Positions 33,905 through 42,387 of a stretch of 64,000 bases of DNA are shown here, piece after piece (positions within the stretch are counted from its first letter, which is position 1; every line of letters begins with the position of its first letter). A program made the position numbers and the translations under genes. The DNA is taken from the NCBI RefSeq assembly GCF_003259435.1, contig NZ_QLMA01000007.1:434001-498000 (forward strand), in the 5' to 3' direction. The notes under the pieces were generated by a model. It had not been told where the DNA came from. It ran no database searches and saw only the letters and a program-made list of their open reading frames with translations. Source of the stretch: Chitinophaga dinghuensis. GTDB lineage: Bacteria; Bacteroidota; Bacteroidia; Chitinophagales; Chitinophagaceae.

Positions 33905-36202
33905 ATGTTGAAACCACTGAAGATGACTGTACTTGCCGCAATCCTGTACAGCTCCACACTGGCCGCCCAGGACGCTGATCCGGGACGGTATCCGCTGATC
34001 CCTTACCCGCAGGAAATAACCACCGCGAAAGGAGAATTTATTATCGGCAGACAAACAAATATCGTTGCTCCCAAAGTATTTGCCAATGAGCTTAAACAGC
34101 TCCAGCTACTGATGACCACCTATCTCGGCGGTCCTTTACCTGTAGCGGCAAAACCTGGAGCAAGCAGCATCGTACTGGTGCAAGACAACACCATCACTGG
34201 AGAAGAGGAATATCACCTCCAGATCACGCCGGAAAGAGTAACCCTCTCCGCCCGCACTGGTACCGGTATTTTCAGAGGTATTGAATCCATGCACCAGTTG
34301 TTCCCGGTAAACAGAACGCCGGTAGCTGACCGACTGAAATCTTTCTACCTGCCAGCGGCAGATATCAAAGACCATCCTACCTGGGAATGGCGCGGTATGC
34401 ACCTGGATGTAGCCCGGCACTTCTTCTCCATCGAATACGTGAAGAAGTATATCGACATGCTGGCCCTCTATAAAATGAATAAACTGCATCTGCATCTCTC
34501 AGATGACCAGGGCTGGAGAATTGAAATCAAAAAGTATCCGTTGCTGACTTCCCAGGGCGCCTGGAGAACGTTCAACAACCAGGATTCTGTTTGCATGAGT
34601 AAAGCGAAAGAGAATCCGGATATGGCCATCGATACGCAACATATTGTTGTGCGTAACGGTAAAACCATGTATGGTGGCTTCTATACGCAAAAGCAGATGA
34701 AAGATATCATCGCTTATGCTGCGGCGCGTCATATAGAAATTATTCCTGAAATTGATATGCCAGGTCATATGATGGCGGCCATCAAAGCCTATCCATTCCT
34801 GGCCTGCAGCCAGGAAAACGGCTGGGGAGTAACTTTCAGTACGCCTATATGTCCATGTAAAGAGGAAACATTCAAATTTGCAGAAGACGTATTTAGCGAG
34901 ATAGCTGCCCTCTTTCCTTCCCAATACATTCACTTGGGCGCCGATGAAGTGGAGAAAACCAGTTGGGCAAATTCCCCTCTCTGCGCGGATGTGATGAAGG
35001 CTAATAACCTGAAATCAGTGGAAGAGCTGCAAAGCTATTTCGTAAAACGTATGGAGAAATTTTTTAACTCCAAAGGCAAAAAACTGATTGGCTGGGATGA
35101 AATCCTGGAAGGTGGTATCAGTCCAACCGCTGTGCTGATGTACTGGCGTTCCTGGGTGCCTAAAGCCCCGATTGAAGCGGCCAAACATGGCAATAAAGTG
35201 ATCATGACCCCAGGTAATCCACTGTACTTCGACGCGGTGCCTGACAGAAATTCCATTTCTAATGTCTATCATTTTGAACCTATCCCTAAACAGCTGAACG
35301 CAGAAGAAGCGAAATATATCATGGGCGCTCAGGCCAATCTCTGGACCGAATGGATCGCTTCTGAGAAAAGAGCGGATTACATGATCATGCCACGTATGAC
35401 AGCGCTGGCAGAGGTACTCTGGACGCACCATCAACGGTATGAAAATTATCTGGAGAGACTCGCGTCTCACTATACATTACTGGATGATATGGGCGTTCAT
35501 TATCGTCTTCCAGATCTGGAAGGCTTCACAGAGGATAATGTATTCATTGATAAAGGCGAGCTTGCCGTGAAAAAACCACTGAAAGACCTCACCATTCACT
35601 ATACTACAGACGGTAGTATTCCGACAGCAGCATCTCCGGAATTGCCACAGCCAATGGCGATTACAAAAACCGAATCCATTAAGCTGGCTGCATTCTCCCG
35701 TTTCGGTAACCGCGGAGATATCTACAATCTGCGTTTCCGTCAGGTAAATTACCTGGCGCCGGTAACTGAAAAAGCCGGACAAACTGGTCTGAACCTGGAT
35801 TTCTACAAAGGAGCTTTCAAAAGCGTGACTAAAATCAAAGCAGATGCAGATAGCGCTATGACGGTTAGTAATGTAGTGATTCCTGCAGGACTAGGTAAGG
35901 AAGGAAAACCTTTCGGCGCTAAACTCCACGGTTACATTGATGTACCGGAAACGGGAATCTACAGCTTCTACTTAACCTGCGATGATGGCGGTATCCTCTA
36001 TATCGGTGGCGAAGAAGTTGTAAATAATGACGGCTGGCATGCGCCTGTGCAGAAAAGCGGTCAGATTGCTTTACAGAAAGGGGTACACCCTCTGCTGGTT
36101 TCCTTCGTGGAAGGCGGTGGCGGTTATACGCTCAAACTGGAATATAGCCTGAATGGCAGCAAATTGATGCCGGTGCCCGACAACTGGCTGAAAAGAAAAT
36201 AA
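33905..36202 (+). CDS. Secreted beta-N-acetylhexosaminidase, GH20 with PA14 tail
   Basis: 765 aa. Signal peptide ends near S-T-L-A-A-Q. An N-terminal GH20b domain (about 25-150) precedes the catalytic (beta/alpha)8 barrel (about 150-500) with R-G-M-H-L-D-V-A-R-H-F, P-E-I-D-M-P-G-H and the catalytic Asp-Glu pair in H-L-G-A-D-E-V, near residue 345. Next is a chitobiase-C-like beta domain (I-H-Y-T-T-D-G-S-I-P-T), and a C-terminal PA14 domain (about 625-760; I-Y-S-F-Y-L-T-C-D-D-G-G). It removes terminal GlcNAc/GalNAc from chitooligosaccharides or glycans in the periplasm or at the surface. The PA14 is probably carbohydrate binding. ATG at 33905 is used; TTG at 33899 is not. Confidence 0.95.
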   Translation: MLKPLKMTVLAAILYSSTLAAQDADPGRYPLIPYPQEITTAKGEFIIGRQTNIVAPKVFANELKQLQLLMTTYLGGPLPVAAKPGASSIVLVQDNTITGEEEYHLQITPERVTLSARTGTGIFRGIESMHQLFPVNRTPVADRLKSFYLPAADIKDHPTWEWRGMHLDVARHFFSIEYVKKYIDMLALYKMNKLHLHLSDDQGWRIEIKKYPLLTSQGAWRTFNNQDSVCMSKAKENPDMAIDTQHIVVRNGKTMYGGFYTQKQMKDIIAYAAARHIEIIPEIDMPGHMMAAIKAYPFLACSQENGWGVTFSTPICPCKEETFKFAEDVFSEIAALFPSQYIHLGADEVEKTSWANSPLCADVMKANNLKSVEELQSYFVKRMEKFFNSKGKKLIGWDEILEGGISPTAVLMYWRSWVPKAPIEAAKHGNKVIMTPGNPLYFDAVPDRNSISNVYHFEPIPKQLNAEEAKYIMGAQANLWTEWIASEKRADYMIMPRMTALAEVLWTHHQRYENYLERLASHYTLLDDMGVHYRLPDLEGFTEDNVFIDKGELAVKKPLKDLTIHYTTDGSIPTAASPELPQPMAITKTESIKLAAFSRFGNRGDIYNLRFRQVNYLAPVTEKAGQTGLNLDFYKGAFKSVTKIKADADSAMTVSNVVIPAGLGKEGKPFGAKLHGYIDVPETGIYSFYLTCDDGGILYIGGEEVVNNDGWHAPVQKSGQIALQKGVHPLLVSFVEGGGGYTLKLEYSLNGSKLMPVPDNWLKRK

Positions 36203-36208
36203 TAACAG

Positions 36209-36236
36209 CAAGGCCCGGCAAATTTGCCGGGCCTTG
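36209..36236. terminator. Perfect 28-bp palindrome between convergent genes
   Basis: Arms CAAGGCCCGGCAAA and TTTGCCGGGCCTTG abut with no spacer, just 6 bases after the hexosaminidase stop and 4 before the end of the cytochrome gene. It serves both strands. Confidence 0.85.
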
Positions 36237-36240
36237 TGCT

Positions 36241-36777
36241 TTAATCTTCTTTATGGATATGCCTTTCATAGCTTTTGATATTGACGAGAAAGACTAGTAA
36301 AAGAATCATGATGATGATCAGCATGACATATGCGATCATAAACGGAAAGTTATAAATCGTCATCGGCATGAGATTGGGCTGCTTTTCTCCCGGCCTGGAA
36401 AAGGGTGCATTATCTTCTTTTGGCGCATTGGCAGCTTCCTCTTTCACAAAGGCCAGAATGTCCCTTATCTGGTCATCGTTCAGATCGGGATGGTCTGGCA
36501 TGACTACCTGATTATTCTGATTAAAGACTTCCAGCGCTGCCTTATCACCCGCTTTGACCATTGCCTGCGACCCCTTCACGAAGCTGATAATCCAGGCTTC
36601 TGAATGTCGGTCTTCCACTCCCATCAGGGCCGGACCCGTTATTTTCTTTGTAACGCTATGACAGGAAGCGCAACGCCCCTGGAACAGCATTTTACCATCT
36701 TTGGGATCTGCTGCAAAGAGCGCGCCTGCATGTAAGAGGATCAGACTAACAGTAATGAATAAACGATTATAATTCAT
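36241..36777 (-). CDS. Membrane-anchored c-type cytochrome
   Basis: 178 aa. Signal peptide ends at L-F-A-A-D. The haem site is C36-A-S-C39-H40, with the likely axial Met in V-V-M-P-D-H-P-D-L near residue 92. A C-terminal membrane anchor of about 20 hydrophobic residues (F-M-I-A-Y-V-M-L-I-I-I-M-I-L-L-L-V-F) leads to a basic tail. It is the last gene of the oxidase operon and its start overlaps the SCO gene end by 11 bases. It probably donates electrons to the CuA centre. Confidence 0.9.
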   Translation of the reverse strand: MNYNRLFITVSLILLHAGALFAADPKDGKMLFQGRCASCHSVTKKITGPALMGVEDRHSEAWIISFVKGSQAMVKAGDKAALEVFNQNNQVVMPDHPDLNDDQIRDILAFVKEEAANAPKEDNAPFSRPGEKQPNLMPMTIYNFPFMIAYVMLIIIMILLLVFLVNIKSYERHIHKED

Positions 36778-37429
36778 TTTGCAGTTTTTTTATATCATTC
36801 AGCAGTTCATCCACTTCTTCCGGGGAAGTACCATCATAGTAGCCGCGGATGCGCTGATGCGTATCCAGCAAGACCAGCCGGTCGCTATGAATAAAGTCTG
36901 TCTCCCCACCATCGCCTTCTGTTGCGGTAATGAATAATCCCTTTCTCGCGAAAAAATACAATGACTTTTTATCGCCCGTCAATAATCTCCATGTATTGGG
37001 ATGAACATCGTATCTGGTACCGTAGTTCATCAATGTAGTGGGGGAATCCCTTGTAGGGTCCACTGTGAAAGAGAGTATCAGTACGCCTTCATTGGCGCCT
37101 TGTACGCGCTCCAGCTGCGACATCATTTTCGGACATATCAGTGGGCAGGAAGTGAAGAAGTAATTGGCTACCACAATACGATTATTCATGACTGAATTGG
37201 TCACAGTGCGTCCCAGTTGATCTGTAAACACAAATGAGGGAAGCTGACCATTGGTATTATGATCCTTACCTAGCGTAGTGGTGCTGGCATAGACAGGCAG
37301 TTTCCCAAACTTGTTTTCCAGTAAACGCACGATAGTGAAAGCGATCAGCGGAAGGCCGATCAGCAATGCCAGGAAGAGTTTCCAGGAATGCAGGAGGTAT
37401 GACCGTTCTATTTTCATGGTCGCCATCAT
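36767..37429 (-). CDS. SCO1/SenC copper-delivery protein
   Basis: 220 aa, one N-terminal membrane helix (about 17-36) and a thioredoxin-fold domain. The copper ligands are C95 and C99 in C-P-L-I-C-P, and H181 in F-I-H-S-D-R. SCO proteins metallate the CuA site of cytochrome oxidase subunit II. The start ATG shares its A with the TAA of the oxidase subunit I gene (TAATG), and the end overlaps the cytochrome gene. Confidence 0.92.
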   Translation of the reverse strand: MMATMKIERSYLLHSWKLFLALLIGLPLIAFTIVRLLENKFGKLPVYASTTTLGKDHNTNGQLPSFVFTDQLGRTVTNSVMNNRIVVANYFFTSCPLICPKMMSQLERVQGANEGVLILSFTVDPTRDSPTTLMNYGTRYDVHPNTWRLLTGDKKSLYFFARKGLFITATEGDGGETDFIHSDRLVLLDTHQRIRGYYDGTSPEEVDELLNDIKKLQNEL

Positions 37430-39105
37430 TATTTTGTTGTTACAGGTGTAGGATCAGTAGGTAAATAGGGTGGCGCTTTTTTACCGGTGTTGTTCAGTGC
37501 ATCCGAAATAGCCGGCAGGTAGGATAGGAAGATGATAATGCCCATCATGGCCAGCCAGGGCTTGAATGTATCAAATATCGGAATGCGTTTTTCTTCATGC
37601 AGCGTTTCACTGACCGGAAAATCGATGACTGGTGCAGCGGTACGTTTGCTAAAGAAGGTGCCGAAAAAGACAATGAAGTACAGCAGACCAGCCACAAACA
37701 TGATGCCGCCACCTGCGAGTCCAAGCATACTGGATATTACCCAATAGGGGTGGAACTGTTCACTGGCGGGGTTCAGGTAAGTCAGGCCCATATTGGTTCT
37801 TCTGGGTTCGCCCATCAGTCCGCCCCACATGAGTCCGACAGAAAATATCAATACGCCTACTGTCCAGAGGTATGGCACGATGGTATTGATAGCGGGTAAG
37901 AAGATTTTTTTGCCTGTTAGTTGAGATACCATGAAAATGGACATGCCGAGAATGGCCAGGAATACGGGTCCGGCTACGGTCAGATGGAAATGGCCGGGAA
38001 TAAATGAAGTATTGTGCACTACATTATTCAGGGAATAGGAGGCATTGATGAGGCCTGTGAGTCCGCCGAAAATAAATAAGATCAAACCATTGATCAGATA
38101 ACCGAAAAGGAAAACATCTTTCCGGAAGAAAGGTAGTTTCCAGATCCAGCTGTATAGGCCTTTTGCGCCTCTGAGTCGGGCGGCATATTCCAGTGATGCC
38201 GCGATGGTAAAGGCGGTGATAAAGCTCGGTAATGCTACGCCAAAGGTGAGGATGGACTGTGTTAGTTTGATGCCTCTGCCGATGGAGGGATCGCCGAACT
38301 GGTGATGTACGCCGATAGGAATAGAGAGTAGCAGGAAGATGAAAAAGGCTACTCTGCCTGCATTAGCGGAGTAGAGTTTGCCACCGGCGAGTTTGGGCAG
38401 CATGGTATAAAACATGATATAGGAGGGGAGTAGCCAGAAATATACGAGTGCATGTCCGAAGAACCAGAAGAGCGTCCGGGCGAGGGGGACATTCACGCCG
38501 GCAGTCCAGCCCATGCTCCAGGGAACCAGTAAAATCAGCACTTCATAGGCTACCGCCAACGTGCATACGAACCAGATGGTAAAATTGACCAGTGTGCCGA
38601 TGATAGCCAGTGGTGTGTTGGTGGTTTTATTTTCTTTTTTCCATTGGATATAGATGGCTACCCAGTCGAAGAAGGCCACCCAGGAGCCTACCAGCAGGAG
38701 GGCAGTGCCGAGATAGAAGGCGGGGTGTGCTTTCAGAGGAGGGTAGAAGGTATAGAGTACAGATGCTTTACCGGAGAGCATGGCTGCGGCGGCCATCACT
38801 GTGCCGATGAGCATAAGCCACATGGAAAGGGCAGTAGCTTTGCGATTAGGCTCTTTTTTGAGGCAGAAAGCCACGGTTGCGTGTCCGAAGGCCACTGCGA
38901 AGAAGGTAGTCAGTACGATGGCATTGATTACGCCATGCAGGGTGAGGCCCTGATAGTAGTCGAGTTTAGCCACGGCGGCTCTGTGTATAACGCCGGAGCG
39001 ATAAACGACCTGCATCAGTCCATGGTAAATACCAATGGTGAGCAGTAATATCGGGACGAACAGTTCGATGAGGATTGTATTACGTAGAAATCTGCTAACC
39101 TGCAT
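37429..39105 (-). CDS. Haem-copper oxidase subunit I (B-type, ba3-like)
   Basis: 558 aa with 12-14 hydrophobic helices and a cytochrome-oxidase pattern of His ligands: H-G-V-I-N-A-I early (haem a), H-A-L-V-Y-F-W-L-L-P-S-Y (CuB/Tyr region), H-H-Q-F-G-D-P, and H-F-H-L-T-V-A-G-P (haem a3/haem a). Helix VI W-x-x-x-H-x-x-V-Y gives the Tyr-equivalent site of B-family enzymes. It reduces O2 to water at the cytoplasmic membrane. Subunit II lies 6 bases upstream and subunit IIa before it. Confidence 0.93.
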   Translation of the reverse strand: MQVSRFLRNTILIELFVPILLLTIGIYHGLMQVVYRSGVIHRAAVAKLDYYQGLTLHGVINAIVLTTFFAVAFGHATVAFCLKKEPNRKATALSMWLMLIGTVMAAAAMLSGKASVLYTFYPPLKAHPAFYLGTALLLVGSWVAFFDWVAIYIQWKKENKTTNTPLAIIGTLVNFTIWFVCTLAVAYEVLILLVPWSMGWTAGVNVPLARTLFWFFGHALVYFWLLPSYIMFYTMLPKLAGGKLYSANAGRVAFFIFLLLSIPIGVHHQFGDPSIGRGIKLTQSILTFGVALPSFITAFTIAASLEYAARLRGAKGLYSWIWKLPFFRKDVFLFGYLINGLILFIFGGLTGLINASYSLNNVVHNTSFIPGHFHLTVAGPVFLAILGMSIFMVSQLTGKKIFLPAINTIVPYLWTVGVLIFSVGLMWGGLMGEPRRTNMGLTYLNPASEQFHPYWVISSMLGLAGGGIMFVAGLLYFIVFFGTFFSKRTAAPVIDFPVSETLHEEKRIPIFDTFKPWLAMMGIIIFLSYLPAISDALNNTGKKAPPYLPTDPTPVTTK

Positions 39106-39111
39106 AGTGCA

Positions 39112-39564
39112 TTATTTTTTCGGGTAGTTTACGATGATTTCAGCTTGCATATTCTGGTGGCCGGTGCCACAGAATTCATGGCATACAATTTTATAGACGC
39201 CGGGGTGGTCGAAGTGGACCGTAGTTTTGGAAACGCCGCCAGGAACGGCCATCATGTTTACATTTTTATCGTACACATTGAAGCCATGAACGACATCATG
39301 GGAGGTGACGAAGAGGTCTACTTCGCTGCCTACTGGAATATAGGCTACAGATGGTTCGAAGCTCCACATTCTGGCCACATAGAATATCTGGTAGGTGGTT
39401 TTATCCAGTTGTTCCACTCTTGCGGTCTCGTAGGTTTTATTATAGGGCAGACATTCAGTTACATCTGCTTTTCGTGCGCCGAGTGCATAGAAGAGGGCAA
39501 ATACGAACAGGCCCATCACCAGTATGGCCGTAATGATGACTTTTCTTTCAAAAGTATCTAGCAT
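39112..39564 (-). CDS. Cytochrome oxidase subunit II with CuA domain
   Basis: 150 aa. One N-terminal membrane helix (about 9-29) then the CuA cupredoxin: H-D-V-V-H-G (His 89/93) and C128-H-E-F-C132-G-T-G-H136-Q-N-M139, the full ligand set. The single helix is the B-type (ba3) architecture, shorter than aa3 subunit II. It takes electrons from cytochrome c for the subunit I active site. Confidence 0.95.
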   Translation of the reverse strand: MLDTFERKVIITAILVMGLFVFALFYALGARKADVTECLPYNKTYETARVEQLDKTTYQIFYVARMWSFEPSVAYIPVGSEVDLFVTSHDVVHGFNVYDKNVNMMAVPGGVSKTTVHFDHPGVYKIVCHEFCGTGHQNMQAEIIVNYPKK

Positions 39565-39573
39565 AAGCGATGA

Positions 39574-39699
39574 TTATATCCTGGAGAGCATGATGAAATA
39601 GGTACTGAACCATAGTATGATGCCCAGTACGATTAAGAATATAAAGAAGGCGACAGCTCCTTTCGGAACGAATTTTTCGGAGTTTTCAGGGGATTGCAT
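39574..39699 (-). CDS. Cytochrome oxidase subunit IIa-like mini-protein
   Basis: 41 aa, below usual annotation length. It reads M-Q-S-P-E-N-S-E-K-F-V-P-K-G-A-V-A-F-F, then a single helix to I-I-L-W-F-S-T-Y-F-I-M-L-S-R-I. The P-K-G-x-x-A-F start before one helix is that of the subunit IIa of ba3-type oxidases. It lies 9 bases ahead of the subunit II start on the same strand, and would pack against subunit I to complete the two-helix subunit II position. Confidence 0.85.
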   Translation of the reverse strand: MQSPENSEKFVPKGAVAFFIFLIVLGIILWFSTYFIMLSRI

Positions 39700-39771
39700 A
39701 ATCCGGGATTTTGGTGTACAAATCGGTTACCGGTTATTTACAATCTCAGCCTGCGAATTGTTTGGAAATAA

Positions 39772-39803
39772 TTGTGAGAATTTGGGGTAAATGCGTATTT
39801 TTG
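39772..39803 (+). promoter_or_regulatory. Plus-strand promoter for a small RNA
   Basis: TTG (39772-39774), 21 bases, TATTTTTG (39796-39803) then GCGCTCCC: the same form and initial sequence as the tRNA-Lys promoter region of this genome (TACTTTTG-CGCTCCC). No protein gene follows on the plus strand, which implies an RNA transcript. Confidence 0.65.
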
Positions 39804-39809
39804 CGCTCC

Positions 39810-39915
39810 CTTCGTATTCGAATTATTTAAGATATTGAAGATACGCGCAGATCCATTTTCGTACTGACAAGGCTTCTCAGGGCCTCCAAGGCGATTACCG
39901 GGTCTGCGTTTTTTT
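39810..39915 (+). ncRNA. Candidate structured small RNA of unknown class
   Basis: Following the promoter, about 106 bases form a closed stem: CGCAGATCC at 39846-39854 pairs with GGGTCTGCG at 39900-39908 (9 pairs, one G-U), then seven T form an intrinsic terminator. Inside, AAGGC (39869-39873) and GGCCTCC/AAGGCG stretches can pair. Not a tRNA, and I do not recognise it as 6S, SRP or tmRNA. The terminator T-run overlaps the stop of the minus-strand gene at 39914, so the RNA could also be antisense to that gene's 3' end. Class unknown. Confidence 0.5.
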
Positions 39916-40438
39916 AGTACTTCTTCAGGGTGGGGAAGCTGTCGAGTGGCAGATTATTGCCATAATCCATTTCTGCAGGCGTTTCCATTGGCTTTTTCCA
40001 GGATTTCCAGCTGCCGATTGATTGGTCTTTATATTTCACGCCCTGGTTAATGGGGTTTCCTTTGCAATCATACCAGGTACTGAGGCCGTATGCTTCGTTT
40101 TTATAGAAAATGCCTTCAAAAGCAAGTTTTCCGTTCTCACACATTTCCCGCCGTAGTTCAAAAAGTCCGTCTTTACTGTAGTTGATTTCAAATCTGAAAA
40201 TAGATTGCTGGAATCCTTTTTTGGTCATCAGATGTTTATCATGATATTGCCAGGCGGTCTTGAGGGTACTGTCTTGGTTGAAGGTATAGCGTACGCTATC
40301 AGGTTCCTGGGAGGATTGTTGAAGTATTCTTTCTTTGGTGTTTTTATACCAGAGCTCATGTGCAACTCTTGTCTGTGGCTGTCCGCAGGAGCTAAGTATA
40401 AGAGATGCCAGTATCCAGCCAGGGAGTAATTTTTTCAT
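39914..40438 (-). CDS. Hypothetical lipoprotein, MORN/YwqK-like
   Basis: 174 aa. Lipobox L-I-L-S-S-C-G (Cys near residue 18). The mature part has repeated G-x-x-x-x-x-W-x-x-x-G-x-L/P motifs (for example E-N-G-K-L-A-F-E-G-I-F-Y, Y-D-C-K-G-N-P-I-N-Q-G-V-K-Y), as in YwqK-type repeat proteins and MORN-like lipoproteins. Role unknown. No operon partner: an upstream gap holds the tRNA promoter on the other strand. Confidence 0.72.
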   Translation of the reverse strand: MKKLLPGWILASLILSSCGQPQTRVAHELWYKNTKERILQQSSQEPDSVRYTFNQDSTLKTAWQYHDKHLMTKKGFQQSIFRFEINYSKDGLFELRREMCENGKLAFEGIFYKNEAYGLSTWYDCKGNPINQGVKYKDQSIGSWKSWKKPMETPAEMDYGNNLPLDSFPTLKKY

Positions 40439-40648
40439 AACCGAGTGAATCGTGTCTCTAAATATATTCTTTTAACCACATTTGTTATAATGATTTTCCG
40501 GGAGATGACATTCGCTTAGAATGCGGTGGCCTATTGGATTTCGGGATTTGGAAAGATTTTTTCCTTGCTGAAAGTGGCCGTGGTGGCTGATTTGAATTAT
40601 ATGAGTATATTCTTTTCGAGATAAAGAGTTAAAAATGAATGAAATAAA

Positions 40649-40679
40649 TTTGCTTGGAATGGATTTTTTTCTATCTTTG
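40649..40679 (+). promoter_or_regulatory. Promoter of tRNA-Lys copy 2
   Basis: TTTG (40649-40652), 19 bases, TATCTTTG (40672-40679), followed by CACTCCC: an exact Bacteroidota housekeeping promoter, 44 bases before the tRNA. Confidence 0.88.
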
Positions 40680-40723
40680 CACTCCCGTTACAAACAAGGG
40701 TATCACGGTGAAAGCAGTGATAT

Positions 40724-40796
40724 GATTCCGTAGCTCAGTTGGTAGAGCAATACACTTTTAATGTATGGGCCCTGGGTTCGAGTCCCAGCGGGATCA
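40724..40796 (+). tRNA. tRNA-Lys (anticodon TTT), second copy
   Basis: 73 nt, identical base for base to the reverse complement of 32822-32894: acceptor GATTCCG/CGGGATC, anticodon loop CTTTTAA, T-loop TTCGAGT, discriminator A, no encoded CCA. With the first copy it forms an inverted pair bracketing a 7.8-kb core. Confidence 0.96.
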
Positions 40797-40800
40797 CTGG

Positions 40801-40826
40801 AAACCTGCGCTAGTCGCAGGTTTTTT
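40801..40826 (+). terminator. Terminator of tRNA-Lys copy 2
   Basis: AAACCTGCG, a 5-base loop CTAGT, CGCAGGTTT, ending in a T-run, directly after the tRNA. Confidence 0.85.
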
Positions 40827-41019
40827 GGTTTTATTCTATAACTTCCTCTATAATGTTTGCGTTTAGGCGCAAAGTTTACCCAGCTTTACAAAGACCCACA
40901 TGTTAACCTTACGAATATACAAATCAATTATCGAAAAGCGTACAGTGGCCCCAATTATGAAATGACGTGTTAAGATTCTATTTTTACTGCTAATCTTTAC
41001 TCTGTAAGACTGCCCAATA

Positions 41020-41403
41020 ATGGACAATACACTGTTTAAATTCGAGAAAGAAGTGCAAGAGAGGCAAAAGCTAATATGTGCTAAATATGGTGCAATATAT
41101 TATCATACACCCGTTACGCAGCTATTGGGCATCGCGACTCAAACTTTTGCAGCAGTTGAATGGCCAATTAATGGGCTGCGTAATCCAATTCAATCGGAAC
41201 AATCTTCAAATTGGTACATTTGGGCTGGAGAGCAGTTTAGTGACACGGCTGATTTTTTTGAGCCAATGCATATTTTTCATTTACGAGATAATCATCCTAA
41301 AATTTTAGACTATTTAGGGTTACCTCCGGGCTGGCGCTTTCTATTTGTGGGGGATGATCATTATGAAGATGTGTGGTTTGATGAAAGTTTACTTCGAATC
41401 TAG
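41020..41403 (+). CDS. Small hypothetical protein, immunity-like
   Basis: 127 aa soluble protein, not recognised. The central and C-terminal stretch W-A-G-E-Q-F-S-D-T-A-D-F-F-E-P-M-H-I-F-H-L, then L-G-L-P-P-G-W-R-F-L-F-V-G-D-D, H-Y-E-D-V-W-F-D-E is well conserved in style with immunity-type proteins of polymorphic toxin systems that I recall, but I cannot name the family. It lies just inside the second accessory zone. No toxin gene is visible beside it. Confidence 0.6.
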   Translation: MDNTLFKFEKEVQERQKLICAKYGAIYYHTPVTQLLGIATQTFAAVEWPINGLRNPIQSEQSSNWYIWAGEQFSDTADFFEPMHIFHLRDNHPKILDYLGLPPGWRFLFVGDDHYEDVWFDESLLRI

Positions 41404-41426
41404 CCCATCGCCAGAATAGGAAGAAG

Positions 41427-41768
41427 GCAATAGAAGAAGCTAAAAAGGTTCCATTACCACAACCTGAACCAACAAAAAGCGCTCGCACTCAAACTAAGAC
41501 ACCTGCCTTAACCATCATACATTTTGTACTCTTTCAAACTGCCGGAGTCAAGACCCTCGCCTGTGATGATAAATTGGCAAAGTTGATTAATACTGGCAGT
41601 ATTAAAGAAAACCTGCGCCGGATATTTAAGCCCTCCAGTTTGTCCGTAAAAGAACGGGCCGAAATGCGTAAGGGAATAGAAATAGCAGAAACCTATTTCA
41701 CCGAACTGGATCATAATGCTGCACTTGTCATTCTGGATCGGCTTAGACAGAAATTTGAGCGGGATTGA
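41427..41768 (+). pseudogene. Gene fragment without a start codon
   Basis: An open frame that reads A-I-E-E-A-K-K-V-P-L-P-Q-P-E-P near its left end, then L-A-K-L-I-N-T-G-S-I-K-E-N-L-R-R-I-F to a stop after F-E-R-D. It has no clear start, overlaps the boundary of the gene before it, and lacks a known domain. It is read as the 3' part of a lost mobile-element gene, with low certainty. Confidence 0.4.
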
Positions 41769-41846
41769 TAAAAGACATGTATTCTAAGTATACATAGATT
41801 TTTTTCGCCTGTTTTGCGGCCTATGTTTGGGGCTAAAAAGCAAAAA

Positions 41847-42240
41847 ATGAATAATGTAGAAAAAAGTGAGAAAGCATTTACGCCGATGTTTTTCCCCTAC
41901 GCACCAGATCAATTTTTAGAGCAGATCAGGACAGTAGTCAGAGAGGAAGTAATGCCTTTAGAAAGAAACCAACCTACACCAGTTTTGTACAAAACACCGG
42001 GGTTAACCCAAAAACCAATTTACAAAATTACGGAGGTCTGCCAGCTATTTCAGGGTACAAAACCTACCATCCATTCATGGTAAGGAGCGGCAAAATACGC
42101 CGTTACAAAGTCAATTCCCGCGTTTACTTTCTACGGGAGGATATTGAAAAACTGCTTTTTCAAGGAGAACAACCAGACGATGAAACTAAATTCAAAAAGG
42201 CACTTGACTTGGTCTTTAAGAAGGATAAGCGAGACAAATT
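41847..42240 (+). pseudogene. Excisionase-like HTH protein, single-base frameshift
   Basis: Frame 1 runs from ATG 41847 through Y-K-I-T-E-V-C-Q-L-F-Q-G-T-K-P-T-I-H-S-W to TAA at 42081-42083; frame 2 resumes at once with V-R-S-G-K-I-R-R-Y-K-V-N-S-R-V-Y-F-L-R-E-D-I-E-K-L-L. Together they make a MerR/excisionase-type winged HTH (I-H-S-W-V-R-S-G-K), and restoring one G in TGGTA mends it. These proteins accompany integrases on Bacteroidota mobile elements. Sequence error cannot be ruled out. Confidence 0.72.
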
Positions 42241-42387
42241 AGGAGAGAGCTGCTGGACGCCTATCATTTTTTCACGTTAGCAGAAGTACGGATTATGGCT
42301 GAAGAGTGGAGGCAGGACTATAATAGCTCCAGGCCTCATCAAGCACTTGGATTTGTTTCTCCTCTAGAGTTCGGCAAAGAAATTTGA
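42241..42387 (+). mobile_element. IS3-family transposase, C-terminal fragment
   Basis: The frame reads R-R-E-L-L-D-A-Y-H-F-F-T-L, E-E-W-R-Q-D-Y-N-S-S-R-P-H-Q-A-L-G-F and a short tail to the stop at 42385. L-D-A-Y-x-F-x-T-L and D-Y-N-x-x-R-P-H-x-x-L-G are the C-terminal signatures of IS3 OrfB transposases. The rest of the IS is missing; it directly abuts the HTH remnant in a different frame. Confidence 0.85.
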
